From the NCBI GenBank assembly GCA_022495995.1, contig JAFEMH010002321.1:124001-188000 (forward strand): 64,000 nt of DNA, written 5' to 3'. Numbering within the stretch: position 1 is the first letter of the stretch; each line of letters begins with the position of its first letter. This stretch comes from Adenophora triphylla var. japonica (Eukaryota > Streptophyta > Magnoliopsida > Asterales > Campanulaceae). The notes beneath the pieces are model-generated. The model was not told where the DNA came from and did no database searches. It worked only from the letters and a program-made list of their open reading frames with translations. This document shows positions 12,452 to 23,653 of this stretch, one piece after another. Both the position numbers and the translations under genes were made by a program.

Positions 12452-13536
12452 TTACTTTAAACTGAATTTATCTCCCTTAGAGACATGGGTGTCATGTGGT
12501 TTACAATTTTCCATGCTAAACCTTTGTAATACCTTCTCTATATAGCTCTTTTGTGATAATCCTAAAATACCTCGTGAATGATCACGATGAATTTGGATTC
12601 TCAATACAAAAGATGCCTTACCAAGATCTTTCATCTCAAATTTGTTTGAGAAATTTCTTAGTTTCTTTTAGAAGGTCCTTATCATTACTAGCAAGAAAAA
12701 TATCATCCAAATCCACATATAAGACCAAAATAATAAATCTACTCCCACTGAACTTATGGTACACACAATCTTCACCAATATTCATTTCAAAGCCAAATGA
12801 AAGAATAACTTAGTTAAATTTTAAGTACCATTGACGAGATGCTTGCTTAAGCCCATAAATGGATTTCTTAAGTTTACAAACCAGTTGACTAGTTTGATCC
12901 GAATTAGTCACCATTTCTGGTTTCTTCATATAGATAGTTTCCTCAATGTTGCCATTGAGAAAAGCTGTCTTAACATCCATTTCATGAAGCTCAAGATCAT
13001 AATGTGCCACTAATGCCATAATGATCATAAAAGAGGTTTTAGAAGATACCGGAAAAATATTTCTTTATAATCAATGCCTTCCTTTTGAGTAAATCATTTA
13101 GTAACAAGACGTGCCTTATATCTTTTCATATTACCTTGCTAATCCCTTTTGGTTTTAAATATCAATTTATAACCAATAGGTTTTACACCTTCAGGTAATG
13201 GGACAAGATCCCAAATGTCATCGTCTTTCATTGATTTTAACTCCTCATTAATGGCATTGATCCACTTATGAGAATTAGAACTATTAATGGCTTCATGGAA
13301 GGTGATTAGATCATCTCCCACTAAACCTAAGGTGTCCTCATTCTCCGCAAGATACATATCATAAATATCCTAATAATATTTCTTCTTTCTCTAGTAGATC
13401 TCCTTAAGGGCACCGGTTCATCCTCATTTTGAAGTTGTTGAATTTCATTATGTCCAACATTTTCATGTTGTCCATTATTTACGGGAGTCTCTATATTATT
13501 TTGAATTGTATGTTCTTTGTTGAATTTCAGGTACAA
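12452..13536 (-). pseudogene. Nested copia reverse transcriptase, frameshifted
   Basis: Recognisable blocks in order: WINAINEELKSMKDDDIWDL (near 13260), MDVKTAFLNGNIEETIYM (near 12975), KSIYGLKQASRQWY (near 12850) and KDLGKASFVLRIQIHRD (near 12630). The catalytic motif near 12700 reads YVD-LD-DI, a two-residue insertion into the usual YVDD. Several stops and frame changes separate the blocks. Known function would be RNA-templated cDNA synthesis; this copy must be inactive. Confidence 0.85.
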
Positions 13537-14386
13537 TTACTTGATTTCCAACAGGAACTAAAGTTTGAGGAATAAAGAGTGGTTCCTCTAACTCTTCAAA
13601 TTCAAAATCATTACTATTTCTCCCATTAAATTCAACATCCTCAAGGAACCTAACATTGCCAGTCTCGAAAAATGTTCTAGTTTTCGGGTCATAAAATTTA
13701 TATCCCCTAGATCTCTCGGCATACCCTACAAAATAGCTACTAACAAAGATTAAGGTCCAGCTTGCCCTCATTAGGCCTATAAGGTCTAGCTTCTGGACAC
13801 CCCCATACATGAAGATGATTTAAGGACGGTTTCTTATTCGTCCATAACTCATAAGGGGTTTTGTCGTTAGCTTTTTGAAGGTGCTCTATTGAGAATATAA
13901 GTCGCGGTTTTTAATGCTTCGCCCATAATGAGTGAGGTAAAGAAGTACAAGAAAACATACTTCTTACCATATCTTTAAGGATTCTATTATGTCTCTCCAA
14001 TATACTATGCTAGGTTTTCCCGGCATGGTGTAGTGAGGGACAATCCTACACTCTTCAAAAAATAGCGAGTATACAAGACCCGGACGTTATTCACCCAATA
14101 CGTTATACCGTTCGTAGTTTTCACTACTATGATCGGATTTAACGTTCTTAATAGTCTTTCTTATGCCTTAAAAGACTTGAAAACGTCCAATGATTGAAAC
14201 TTTACATGAAGAAAATAATGTATCCATAACGAGAGTAATCATCCATGAACGTAATGAAATATTGTTGATCATTCCATGAAGGATTAATGAATGGTCCACA
14301 AATGTCCATATGAATTAGTTCCAAGACGTTTGATATTCTCAAAATTTTATTTCCTTTAATGTTTGTAAATTTATTCTTTAAAACAC
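13496..14386 (-). pseudogene. Nested copia integrase remnant
   Basis: Short islands only. ERHNRILKDM (near 13980) corresponds to the ER.NRTL.DM block at the end of the integrase core. The segment 13496-13810 reads GYAERSRGYKFYDPKTRTFFETGNVRFLED, the usual copia segment between integrase and RT. A stop lies in the preceding PQQNGVAER-equivalent stretch. No continuous catalytic core survives. Confidence 0.75.
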
Positions 14387-14934
14387 TTAATGCAAAAGTT
14401 TTATCCGGAGTATCAAGTTAATTTTAGGATTCCCTCCGACATAAGCTTTATCAATTCTCCCTTTGGAGATATGACCCAAACGCCTATGCCATAGAATACA
14501 AGAATTTTCACTTGATAACTTTTGCTTAGTGCCTTTAGTTTTGGTTTCATTATTATGGGACCCATTCATTTTCTTGACCGTGTCAAGTAAATTAAGATTA
14601 TCGATATATGACAAAGTACTAGTACCGACAAGTTTGGAATTTAAAATAAAGATCACATTTATTATTACCAAAGAACAAGAGTAACCTTCCTTGTCAAAAT
14701 TATGATAGATATTAAACTCCATCAAAAGGATGGTACAGTGAATGTATTATTTAATACAAAATAATAGCCAGTACTTATCAATAATCTAAAAGTCCCTATG
14801 CCTATAACTTCAACCGGATTTCCAAATTTCCATATAGATGTATTTCTCATCTTCACTGGGAATTCGAAAATTCAGGCAACCCTGCATACATGAACTAATG
14901 TGAGTTGTTGCACCAAATACAATCACTATGTATA
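14387..14934 (-). pseudogene. Nested copia protease and GAG pre-integrase remnant
   Basis: GAG-pre-integrase block CILWHRRLGHISKGRI lies near 14500. Upstream, near 14910, the protease active site that normally reads DSGATTHIS reads VFGATTHIS, so the catalytic Asp is lost. Minus-strand coding order gag, protease, integrase, RT matches Ty1-copia. Confidence 0.8.
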
Positions 14935-15738
14935 TTAAGGAATTGAAACCAAATTTGCCTTTGTACAAACAAGACCAAATGACATACCATCCTGAATTCG
15001 CCATTTGCGATACTTATGGTAGTCGTTCTTCATGCGAGTAAGGTCCTTGCAAAAGAAGCATTTCTTGACTTTATGATCTTTAAATGATCCCTTATGCTTC
15101 TTACTTGCAACCGCAATTTCCTTCCCTCTTCTCTTAATCCCACGAGAAGAAGTAAATGATGAGTGAGTACTTTCTAATTTGAAATATTTCATCCTATCTT
15201 CCTCTAATGTCATATGTGAAAGTAATCCATTAATATTCCACTTTTTCTTTTGACATTTATAGGTCACTTCAAAAGGACCAAATTGAGGAGGAAGATAGAT
15301 CAAAACTAAGTGCACGAGCAAATCTTCCGAAATCTCTAACTTAAGTGCTTTTAGTTTGATCGAAAGATGAAATAATTCGATAATGTACTCCCGAAGATTT
15401 TCGTCACCCTTGTACCGAATGGAAACAAGTTTCCACAAGAATTCAAGAAAAAACTCAGCATTTTCGATTTCAGAGACATTGTCCAAAAATGTCTCTGAAA
15501 CTGCATTTTCCATGATCATTAGACTCACGCGGTTGGACCGTTCCCATTGCTCAACATTTTTCCATTCTATAACGGTATTTCCTTTAGTGAGAGCAGCGGG
15601 ACTTGATTCCCCAAATGCGTGATCGATGTCCATATTGCCTAAGATCATCGTTATATTATTTTTCCAAGTTTTAAGTTTAGTCCCAAGAAGCAAAGGTACA
15701 TCATTTATAGCAAGAGTTACGGATGAAGCATTAATCAA
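14935..15738 (-). pseudogene. Nested copia gag
   Basis: 267 codons are open. The first codon is TTG and no convincing ATG is seen, so the start is uncertain. Sequence follows copia gag order: WKNNITMILGNMDID, WER.NR..LMIM, then LREYIIELFHLS..LKAL and IYLPPQFGPFEVTY. The zinc-knuckle region reads CFFCKDLTRMKNDYHKYRKW, where His and the last Cys of CX2CX4HX4C are disturbed. This is the least damaged gene of the element, but probably not functional in RNA packaging. Confidence 0.8.
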
Positions 15739-16510
15739 ATCTGAAGGAGAAGAACAAGAATGAAATAAAACATATATAAGAAACTACATAATGATTAATT
15801 ATATCAAATGAATTCCATCAAAATAAAAGATAATCAACATGACATCAAGACTAATCTTTGAATTACGAATTGACTCACAATTTGATTTATCTTAAGGTAA
15901 ACAAATAGCTTAAACAACACACTTTAAATACTTGCCTTCCTTTGGGCCGGATCAAGTACAAAAGGTGTCCTAAAGTTTAAGGTACTTGTTCCCGGCAATA
16001 AAGAATATAAACAATTCACTTTAAACACCCGCCTTCCTTTGGGATGGTTCACAAAGATTTAAAATGACCAAAAGTTTAGTTCAATTATTACCCCATTGAA
16101 TGTAAATACTTAGTCAACAACAAGGTCTCCTTTGGGAAACAAGCATGTTATCACATATCAATATTTACATTCATCTTTTAACAAGTTTGAATTTAATCAA
16201 CAAGGTCTCCTTTGGGAAACAAGCATGTTAATTATATCCAAAAATGTTAAGGATATAATTAATCGGAAACAAAAGGCCTTAAGGTTATTTCTGAAAATTT
16301 AAAGGGTAAATAAATAAGTGAAATTTATCATTAAAAGATAGTATCCTTTTGTTCTACCCGTCCATTCTTAAAGTTCGATAACTCTAAGAACCGCCGAAGC
16401 GCGATCGGTGTCCGAGATACTATAATTTACTAACAAATTATCACAAAAGACCAAAAGGGTATGAATGACCAAAAATTGCAGCTCTATAAACATTGAAGCT
16501 TCGCACACAT

Positions 16511-16691
16511 GGGCGGCCGCGCAGTCAAGGTGGGCGACCGCCCAAGCTTCAATTCCACAAATTTTGAAGTCGTCGTACACATGGGCGACCGCCTGTGTCA
16601 AGATGGGCGACCGCCCAAGCCGCATTTCATAGTCATTGAAGTTGCTTGCACACACGGGCGACCGCCCAGATCAAGATGGGCGACCGCCCAT
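16511..16691. repeat. Three pairs of GGGCGACCGCCC dyads
   Basis: Six copies of a self-complementary word. The best is ATGGGCG-AC-CGCCCAT at 16676-16691. Others are at 16531-16544, about 16582, 16604-16617 and 16656-16668, plus a diverged one at 16511. They come as pairs about 10 bp apart, and the pairs recur every ~74 bp. The surrounding leader is A/T-rich, so the array stands out in base composition. Confidence 0.9.
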
Positions 16692-16805
16692 GTGCCCAAA
16701 GGCCCGCATTTGACGAAAAGTCACCATTTTTAACACCCTTTTATGAAAATTTTTGAACCCTTTTATGAACAGTTTTGAACCAAATAGAGAGAGTCATACC
16801 ATACC

Positions 16806-16826
16806 GCGGGGGGCTACGCCCCCCGC
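16806..16826. other. Perfect 9-bp-stem GC hairpin
   Basis: GCGGGGGGC at 16806-16814 and GCCCCCCGC at 16818-16826 pair perfectly around a TAC loop. On the element's strand it lies in the leader between primer site and dyad array. It could form in the genomic RNA. Role unknown: packaging, dimerisation or pausing are guesses. Confidence 0.85.
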
Positions 16827-17207
16827 ACCCCCCTTTGTGGTCTAATACCAGGACAACGAGACATAACATCCAATACCGACTATCAATTCTTAACTTAATG
16901 GTGAATGATTATTCAACCAAAGCAAGTAGATCCTTATACTCACATCACATTTTTAAATGTGTGGCTATACATTTGAACAAACTCACAACGCATCAAATGA
17001 TGGTGGCTATGTCCAAAATAGGATAATCTTACATTAAGAATTGAAAGCCTTGTGTAAACCAAAATCAGAAATAGAATGAAGTTTATGAATATAATACTCT
17101 TAGACAAGATGAGTATCATGAACAAGAACAAAAACTAAATGAAATCATACAAGAATTAAAGCATAAGGCTTTATAAGAATTTCAAACTCAATCTAGTATA
17201 TGAGTAG

Positions 17208-17219
17208 GCTCTGATACCA
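17208..17219 (-). promoter_or_regulatory. Primer binding site of the nested copia
   Basis: The complement reads TGGTATCAGAGC, two bases inside the right LTR, followed by CTACTC. This is the standard initiator-Met tRNA site and sets the element's minus orientation. Confidence 0.95.
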
Positions 17220-17221
17220 AT

Positions 17222-17709
17222 TGTTGGAACATAAACGATCCATTAACCATGAACCGACTCACAACTAGATTAAGAAGAGAAGGAGAAGAAGAAGAAGAAT
17301 AATACGGAAGCGTGTACCTTGTGATTCCATGATTGTTCTTAGTCTTGTTCTTGAGTAAAACGAAGTATGAAGATATTCTTCAAAGTAGGGAAGAGTAGAT
17401 CTTCTAAATGATAGTGCCCACACTTGATCTTCTTAGTGAATAAAAGAGAAGATTTGTGACTGAATTTTGTAAATGAATAAGTGTCTCTAAATGGCTGATG
17501 GATAGCCTTTATATAGATAGAGAAGGGGCACTTCATTTAGGGACTACACCCTTTCATAAAGATGGTGATGTGAAGTTACCATTATGCCCATCATTTAATG
17601 GTACTTACACCTAATGGAATTCTACACATTTTGTCTATACTTTAACATTATTAAATGATTATAACAAATGGAATTAAATAACACATATTAATTAATCCAT
17701 GTTCTAACA
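17222..17709 (-). repeat. 5' LTR of the nested copia element
   Basis: 488 bp, TGTTGG...TAACA. A TATA-like TATATAAAGG is read on the minus strand near 17509-17520. It should hold the promoter. See the partner at 11147-11634. Confidence 0.95.
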
Positions 17710-19959
17710 ATAAGGTTATGGCATCAAAAATTAGGTCATTCTCATTATAGGAATCTTGAGAAGATTATCAAACAAAATGCCGTCAAAGGTGTTCCTAAAT
17801 TAAACCTCAAAGACACCGTGATGTGTGGTGACTGTCAAAAAGGTAAGCAGGCACGTGTTACTCACAGTGTTGGACAACACAATGAGCAACACTCAGGAAT
17901 AACACACTGTTTTCAGTTTCTACATATGGACTTGATGGGTCCTATTGAGGTAGAAAGCTTGGGAGGTAAGAAGTATGTTTATGTGATAGTTGATGATTTT
18001 TCTAGGTTTACTTGGGTCTATTTCTTAAGGGAAAAATTTAAAACTTTTGATAAATTTACTCACTTAGTCTCTAAAATCAAAAACATGTTTTGTTCTCCTA
18101 TTTTTCGAATAAGGTCAGATCATGATAGAGAATTTGAAAACCTCTCCTTCTCTACATTTTGTAGTAAAAAGGGGATAGACCATGAATTTTCAGCACCTAA
18201 AACACCACAACAAAATGGTATTGCTGAAAGGAAAAATAAGACTTTGATGGAGATGGCTCGTGTTATGCTAATTGCTAGAGATATTTCCAATGGTTTTTGG
18301 GCCGAAGCATTAAACACAGCATGTCACACTACGAATAGAGTTTTCTTAAGACCCGGTACAACTATGACACCCTATGAGATTTTAAATGGAAAGGAACCTG
18401 TGGTTCACTATTTTCACGTATTTGGGTGTTTGTGCTATATTTTAAATGACCGGGAATACTTAGGAAAACTAGATTCTAAGAGTGACAAAGCCATCTTTCT
18501 TGGCTAGTCTCAAAACAGTCATGCTTATCGAGTCTATAATTTGAGGTTAAAAGTGATTCAAGAATCGATAAATATTGAATTTAATGATTACTTGAGTGTT
18601 ACAGGAGAACCAGCTGATGATATACCTCTGACCTTGCTGGAAGAAGTCGAACAGAGGGCTGGAACAGAAACTGATTCGGCCAGTACAGCCACAAATTCAA
18701 GTGTTGCCCCGAGTGTTGCCCCTGAAACGGCAACACCTGAGGCAACACAGGAGAACAGAACAGTGGCTGAAAATTCTGAGGGCAGTGACTCAGAAGAAGA
18801 AGATGGATTGGTGTACCATCAAGGCAGGAGAGATCCCCCAGCTCGAATTAGAAATTATAATCCCATTACTCAGGTAATTGGTGATGTTAATGAAGGGGTT
18901 CGAACAAGAAATAAGGAGCCAGTTGACTACAGAGATATGGTTAGGTATATGTGTATGTCCTCCACATACTCCAAGGTAAAACACTCCTATTTCGTTTCCT
19001 CTCTTGAGACAAAAAATATGATTGAGGCTTTAAATGATAATTTCTGGATACAAGCTATGCAAGAAGAGCTTGAACAATTTACCCGTAACGAGGTTTGGTG
19101 TTTAGTTCCACGTCCTTTAAATACAAATATTATTGGAAATAAATGGATTTACAAAAACAAATCTGATGAATTGGATAATATTGTTCGTAATAAAGCTCGT
19201 CTTGTGGCTCAAGGCTATACACAAGTGGAAGGAATCGACTTTGACGAAACCTTTGCACCTGTGGCTAGAATTGAGTCAATAAGACTACTTCTTGCTATAG
19301 CCTGCTACCTCAAAATCACATTGCACCAAATGGATGTTAAAGCGGCTTTCTTGAATGGGTACTTAGATAAAGAGATCTATGTTGAGCAACCTAAAGGGTT
19401 TGAAGACCCATCCCACCCATATCATGTATATAGACTTGATAAAACCTTATATGGCTTGAAACAAGCTCCTCATGCATGGTATGGGCGTCTAACAAGTTTC
19501 CTTCTTGAATATGGATTTGTTAGAGGAGAAGCCGATAGGACATTATTTATCCTTAGGGAAAATAAAAAACTTGTCATTGCTCAGATCTATGTTGATGACA
19601 TAGTTTATGGCTCCACATCTAAAACATGTTTACAAAATTTTGTGGAAGCTATGACATCAACGTTCGAGATGAGCATGATAGGAGAACTTAATCATTTCCT
19701 AGGACTGCGGGTGAAACAGTCAGCTGATGGAATCTTTATCTCTCAGAGCAAGTATGCTAAAAGTCTGGTGAAAAGGTTTGAATTGGAGAGTGCAAAGAGC
19801 TCAAAAATACCTATGGGATCATCTCTTAAGGTAACCAAAGATCAGGCAGGGGAGGATGTTGACCCAACTCTGTATAGATCCATGATAGATAGTCTTCTTT
19901 ATCTTACTGTCAGTCGTCCCGATATTATGTTCAGCGTAGGTGTATGTGCTAGATATTAG
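17710..19959 (+). pseudogene. Sirevirus pol: pre-integrase, integrase, RT
   Basis: Continues the 8811-11146 frame after the nested insertion. In order: LWHQKLGHSHYRNLE pre-integrase block (17715 on); integrase with FLHMDLMGPIE, RIRSDHDREFEN and PQQNGIAERKNKTLMEM (D, D, E all present); the FGCLCY segment; RT with [59 protein letters not shown] and intact IYVDDIVYG. An in-frame TAG at 18505-18507 splits integrase from RT. The frame ends at a TAG (19957) just where RNase H should begin, and RNase H is deleted. A GTGTTGCC cassette is in frame at 18701-18748. Confidence 0.9.
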
Positions 19960-20439
19960 TCTGCTCCTAAAATTTCTCAAGGGGATTTTTATTCAAAATG
20001 TTGCCTTGTGTGTCACGCAACATTGCTAGTAACACATTAGTAGATGCTACATCATTTTTTATTTTTTTTTGTTAATTAAATTTTGAATTTCCAAAAGTCT
20101 ATTTCCTTATAATTAGAACTTGTGAAATTTAAAAGGTTTTTAGCAAAAATATTTAATTTTTGTCTAACTAATTGTAATTTAGAAATAACTATTTTTAAAA
20201 ATTCATTATTTGAATTCTGAAAAACACAATTTTATGGATATTGCTAAAATTATTTTTAGTTATTGGGTTTGTTAGGGATAAAAGGGTTTAATTTGATTTG
20301 AACTTGTCAAATCAAATTAAAACCTTTACTATTCACTCATTAAAACCCTCCTCTCTAAACCCTCTCTCTCTTCGTATCTCTCTCTCTAGGCGGAAATCCC
20401 AATCCCCTGTTCCTCGTCATCTTCTTCCTTCGATTCTTC
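19960..20439 (+). other. RNase H deletion junction and pol-env spacer
   Basis: The first ~15 bases (SAPK codons) still follow RT. Then the sequence jumps to the spacer that precedes env, which is shared in inverse orientation with 7712-8268. It contains a dyad-like GTTGCCTTGTG..CACGCAAC stretch near 20000 and a CT-rich tract near 20350-20390. No gene. Confidence 0.75.
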
Positions 20440-22248
20440 ATGGCTAGTTCCAAAAATTCTTCCCAAATTTCTTCACCCATGGAAATTTCTCCACTCGCCT
20501 CTTCGAGTGTCGCCTCCAATGTCGCCGTTCCAATGGAGACATCCCCTTCGACACTTTCGGCCACACCCACAACCTCACCATCTTTAGACATTATTGTCTA
20601 CAATCCACCTCAAATTCCCATTCCCATGAGTTTTCCAGAAGCTACCCCCTCCATCGAACTCACTTTCGCCCCTCAAAAGAAATCAAAGAAACGAAAAGCC
20701 TTAGATTCTTCTTCGTCATTTAGGGGAGGAGTTCGTCGTCAATCCGAAAGGATTAAAACATTGTTCAGGTCCAAAATCCCTTCCAATAGAGCGGATGATC
20801 CAGTCAATGTGGAGGATAGCTCAAGTTCATCGCTCAACGTTTCGTCCGAAGACAATTCGGACCCAATCTTCAAAGAGACCAAGGAGCCCTCATCAACTTC
20901 TGATGAGGATGAGGAAGCATGGATGGAAGATGAGGAAACTCTAGCTCAAGCTCAGTCCCGGATTACCAAGAAACAGAAAATCCAGTCCTGTGTTGCCCCA
21001 AGTGTTGCCAATCCAATGGCAACACCTGAGACAACACCTGCTGCCAAGTCCAAAGCCCAGTCAAGTTCACCTTCGTATTCTCCTATCTCCTGGCCAGAGG
21101 CAACCACTCCTACTCCCTCTCAAGATTAAAAATCTGATTATGAGTCTTTTGGATATTATGAACGCCCATTCCTTTTTGAAGAATTTTATAGTGAATTCAA
21201 CTTAGATAAGTGGGTTCAAGATTCTGAGAAAAAGATTCTGAATGAAAGGAACATGTTTGTGACTCAGTTCAAGGAGTTAGGAGTGTACCAATTTTTGGAG
21301 GACAGGAACTTTTTACCTACGGTTGTTAAGGTGTCCGTTTATGTCGAAAGTGTAGTTAGAAATTTCTTTGCTCATCTTAGGGAGTACATTGATGATAGAA
21401 ACACCCCTCATTATGGAAAGATTTTTGTTAGGGGAAAAATATATGACTTTAATCCTTCTATCATCAACAAAACTTTCGGCCTTCCTAATGTTGAAGATGA
21501 GTGCTTGGACATTGAACCGAATAATCTAGCTAGCTTTCTGACTGGAGGGAGAATATCAGTTTGGAGTGACCATTTTAAATCTACCCACCTTACTTCTCTG
21601 TTCAGTGTGCTTCACAAAATTTGTATAACAAATTGGATCCCTACGGCCAATGAAAACACGGTGACATTTGAGCAAGCCACTTTGTTGTACAAATTAGGTA
21701 AGAAACAGAGAGTCAACTTTGGAAGGTTGGTGTTTGTTCACCTAGCTGCATGGGCCAAGAAAAGAAAAACCTCCTCCTTCATTTTTCCTTCCCTCATTTA
21801 CAATGTTCTTGTATACCAAAACCTCAAGCCGTGGAATGCTGATAATATCTCTGAGAAGCCTGTCTATTATAGAATTAGCAAACATTTTACAGAAGGTGAT
21901 AGGCACAGAGATTTGCCATGGGTTTTGGTTACATATGCTCTTCCATTGGCTGTCCCTGCTTCAAGTGTCGCCCCTGAAATTGGTAACACTTTAGGCAACA
22001 CTGCACCTGTGACGATCGATGCTGCTATGGTTCTTAATTTTTTCAATATTCAGGTGAAGCACATCGACTCAGTGATACAGGGGTGGCTGGACATTCGTAC
22101 AGATATGATAAAAATGGTGGAATTGATTTCTTCCAAAATAGGGGGAGATCAATCAAGGCCAAGGCGTGATGATGGAGCGGATGGAGCTGGAGCTGGACCA
22201 AGTGGCACAGCTGAGGGAGGTGAAGGAGCTGGAAATGCAGAAGGTTGA
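20440..22248 (+). pseudogene. Sirevirus env-like gene (one stop codon)
   Basis: 603 codons in one frame from ATG 20440 to TGA 22248, broken only by a TAA at 21127-21129. The N-terminal ~230 residues are Ser/Thr/Pro-rich with a basic KKSKKRKA patch and an acidic TSDEDEEAWMEDEE stretch. Residues ~270-510 form the conserved domain (FKELGVYQFLED, IFVRGKIYDFNPSIINKTFGLP, FEQATLLYKLGKKQRVNFGRLVFVHLAAWAKK). The C-terminus is Gly/Ala-rich. I see no convincing signal peptide or transmembrane helix, so env is a positional name. Function in plants is not established. It is the least damaged copy of the gene amplified at 1-7711. Confidence 0.85.
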
Positions 22249-22467
22249 AGGTGGTTCGCATGGTTACTTGATTTGGTGGTTTGGTAACAAAAAAAATTTA
22301 TTTATTTTTATTTGGTTTGTTATGCTTAAATAATTTTAAATTTCTGTTATTTTCTTTGTTTCGGCTGGAATTTTCTTCAAACTTTGGTGGATGGTTTTTG
22401 CTAAATGGATGGATGGTTGTTTTTAAGATTTTAATAATTATTTTTGTTAGTTATTAATTTCGTGATT

Positions 22468-22693
22468 AAGGGGGAGATAAATTCGAAATTATGTGACTTC
22501 ATTTGTCTGAAGGTTGATGTTTCCACTTGTGTGAGTGTGATACTTTGATAAAAAATATTTTCAACATTGCCTGAAGATTGATGTTGCCACTATTTATCAC
22601 ATGGCATTTTCATTTTTTTGTTAAGTTTGACTAACTATTTTGTAAAGATCATCACGTTGTATTTTGTGAAGAAATACGTAACTAAGGGGGAGA
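22468..22693 (+). promoter_or_regulatory. Two polypurine tracts before the 3' LTR
   Basis: AAGGGGGAGATAA at 22468-22480 and AAGGGGGAGA at 22684-22693; the second abuts the LTR start. Sireviruses often carry more than one such tract. They would prime plus-strand DNA synthesis. Confidence 0.8.
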
Positions 22694-22694
22694 T

Positions 22695-23653
22695 TGTTAG
22701 TGTTAGAAACATGAGTAGTCCCTTGTGTCACATACCAGTGTTGCCACTAGTGTTGCCACAGGTGTTGCCATTTCGAGTTGGCAACACCAGAATAGTTACT
22801 GTATTTTTCACAAATAAAAACGTGGTAATTAATGAATATATAACAGTTGTTAGTCTGCTTTAGATGAGGTTGAAAAGGTCAGCAAAAGATGCCCAGGTGT
22901 GAACTTTGAAATTGAAGAGAAAATTACATATAAACATGTTGTTTATATGTTTAATTAGTGACCAAGTAAAAGAGCTATTGTTTAGCTATTCAGGGGAAGC
23001 TGAAGATAGAGGTACAAGGCTGCTACAGCTTGGAGTACAAGGTGGAGAAGCCTAAGAAGACCAAGTCTTCTACATAAAAGGAAAATGGAGCAAAAATAGA
23101 GGAACAACTTCAAGGCTTGTTATCTGATCATTTTGAGTAGGCTCCAAGTTTTGGAGGCCTATATAAAGTGCAGTAGATCTTCATTGAAGATCATCCAATT
23201 CAGAAAACGCAAATCTGCACAAGAAATAGAATTCTGCTCTTAAGTGATGCCATTCATTGTTGGCAACACTCAGTCCGACATTTGAGAATTTCATACAGAT
23301 TTTTATATTTTTGTGAGGTTTTGAGTGTTCATTTTCAGAGAGAGTTCTTTATATATTGATTGTTTATCATTAAAGGAACTTCTTTGACCTTGTATTGAAT
23401 TCATATTATTAACAGAAAGGTCTTGCCCTCCTGGCACCCATCAAGTTATATATTTATATAACTTGATAAAAATTATATTCTTGTGTATTATTTTTGTTCT
23501 TCCGATGCAAATTAGATTTATTTCTATTTATTTGTGTTTTTCTAGAATTGGTGTATGTTGTTGTTAGTCTTGCCAACATTAAGGACAACACTTGTGAGTT
23601 TCGTCTCACTTTGTGAGTTTCGCCTCACTTGTTATAAGCCATAGACAATTTCA
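22695..23653 (+). repeat. Sirevirus 3' LTR
   Basis: 959 bp, from TGTTAGTG after the polypurine tract to the CAATTTCA terminus. TATA box CTATATAAAG is near 23162. Three direct GTGTTGCC words and one GGCAACAC occur at 22738-22788. The first ~110 bp are also found at each junction of the 1-7182 array. No matching 5' LTR is visible upstream of 8758, so its insertion age cannot be read from this window. Confidence 0.85.

Larger units (their letters stand above)
15739..17207 (-). other. Leader of the nested copia element
   Basis: Non-coding leader between primer site and gag. It has a 32-bp direct repeat (ACAAGGTCTCCTTTGGGAAA and flanks) at about 16119 and 16199, and related CCTTCCTTTGGG words near 15940 and 16030. 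It also holds the GC-dyad array at 16511-16691 and the strong hairpin at 16806-16826, annotated separately. Confidence 0.7.
11147..17709 (-). mobile_element. Nested Ty1-copia element, young insertion with dead coding region
   Basis: Bounded by 488-bp LTRs (11147-11634 and 17222-17709) that begin TGTT and end AACA. It is flanked by the 5-bp target duplication ATAAG (11142-11146 and 17710-17714). The primer site next to the right LTR and the purine tract next to the left LTR show minus orientation. Removing the element and one ATAAG joins the two Sirevirus pol halves in frame. The LTRs differ by one base, yet gag, protease, integrase and RT all carry many breaks, so this copy was non-autonomous when it moved. 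Confidence 0.95.

Noticed and set aside
16368..16733. ORFs on both strands across the copia leader dyads
   Set aside because: The palindromic words read open on both strands. The position is in the untranslated leader.
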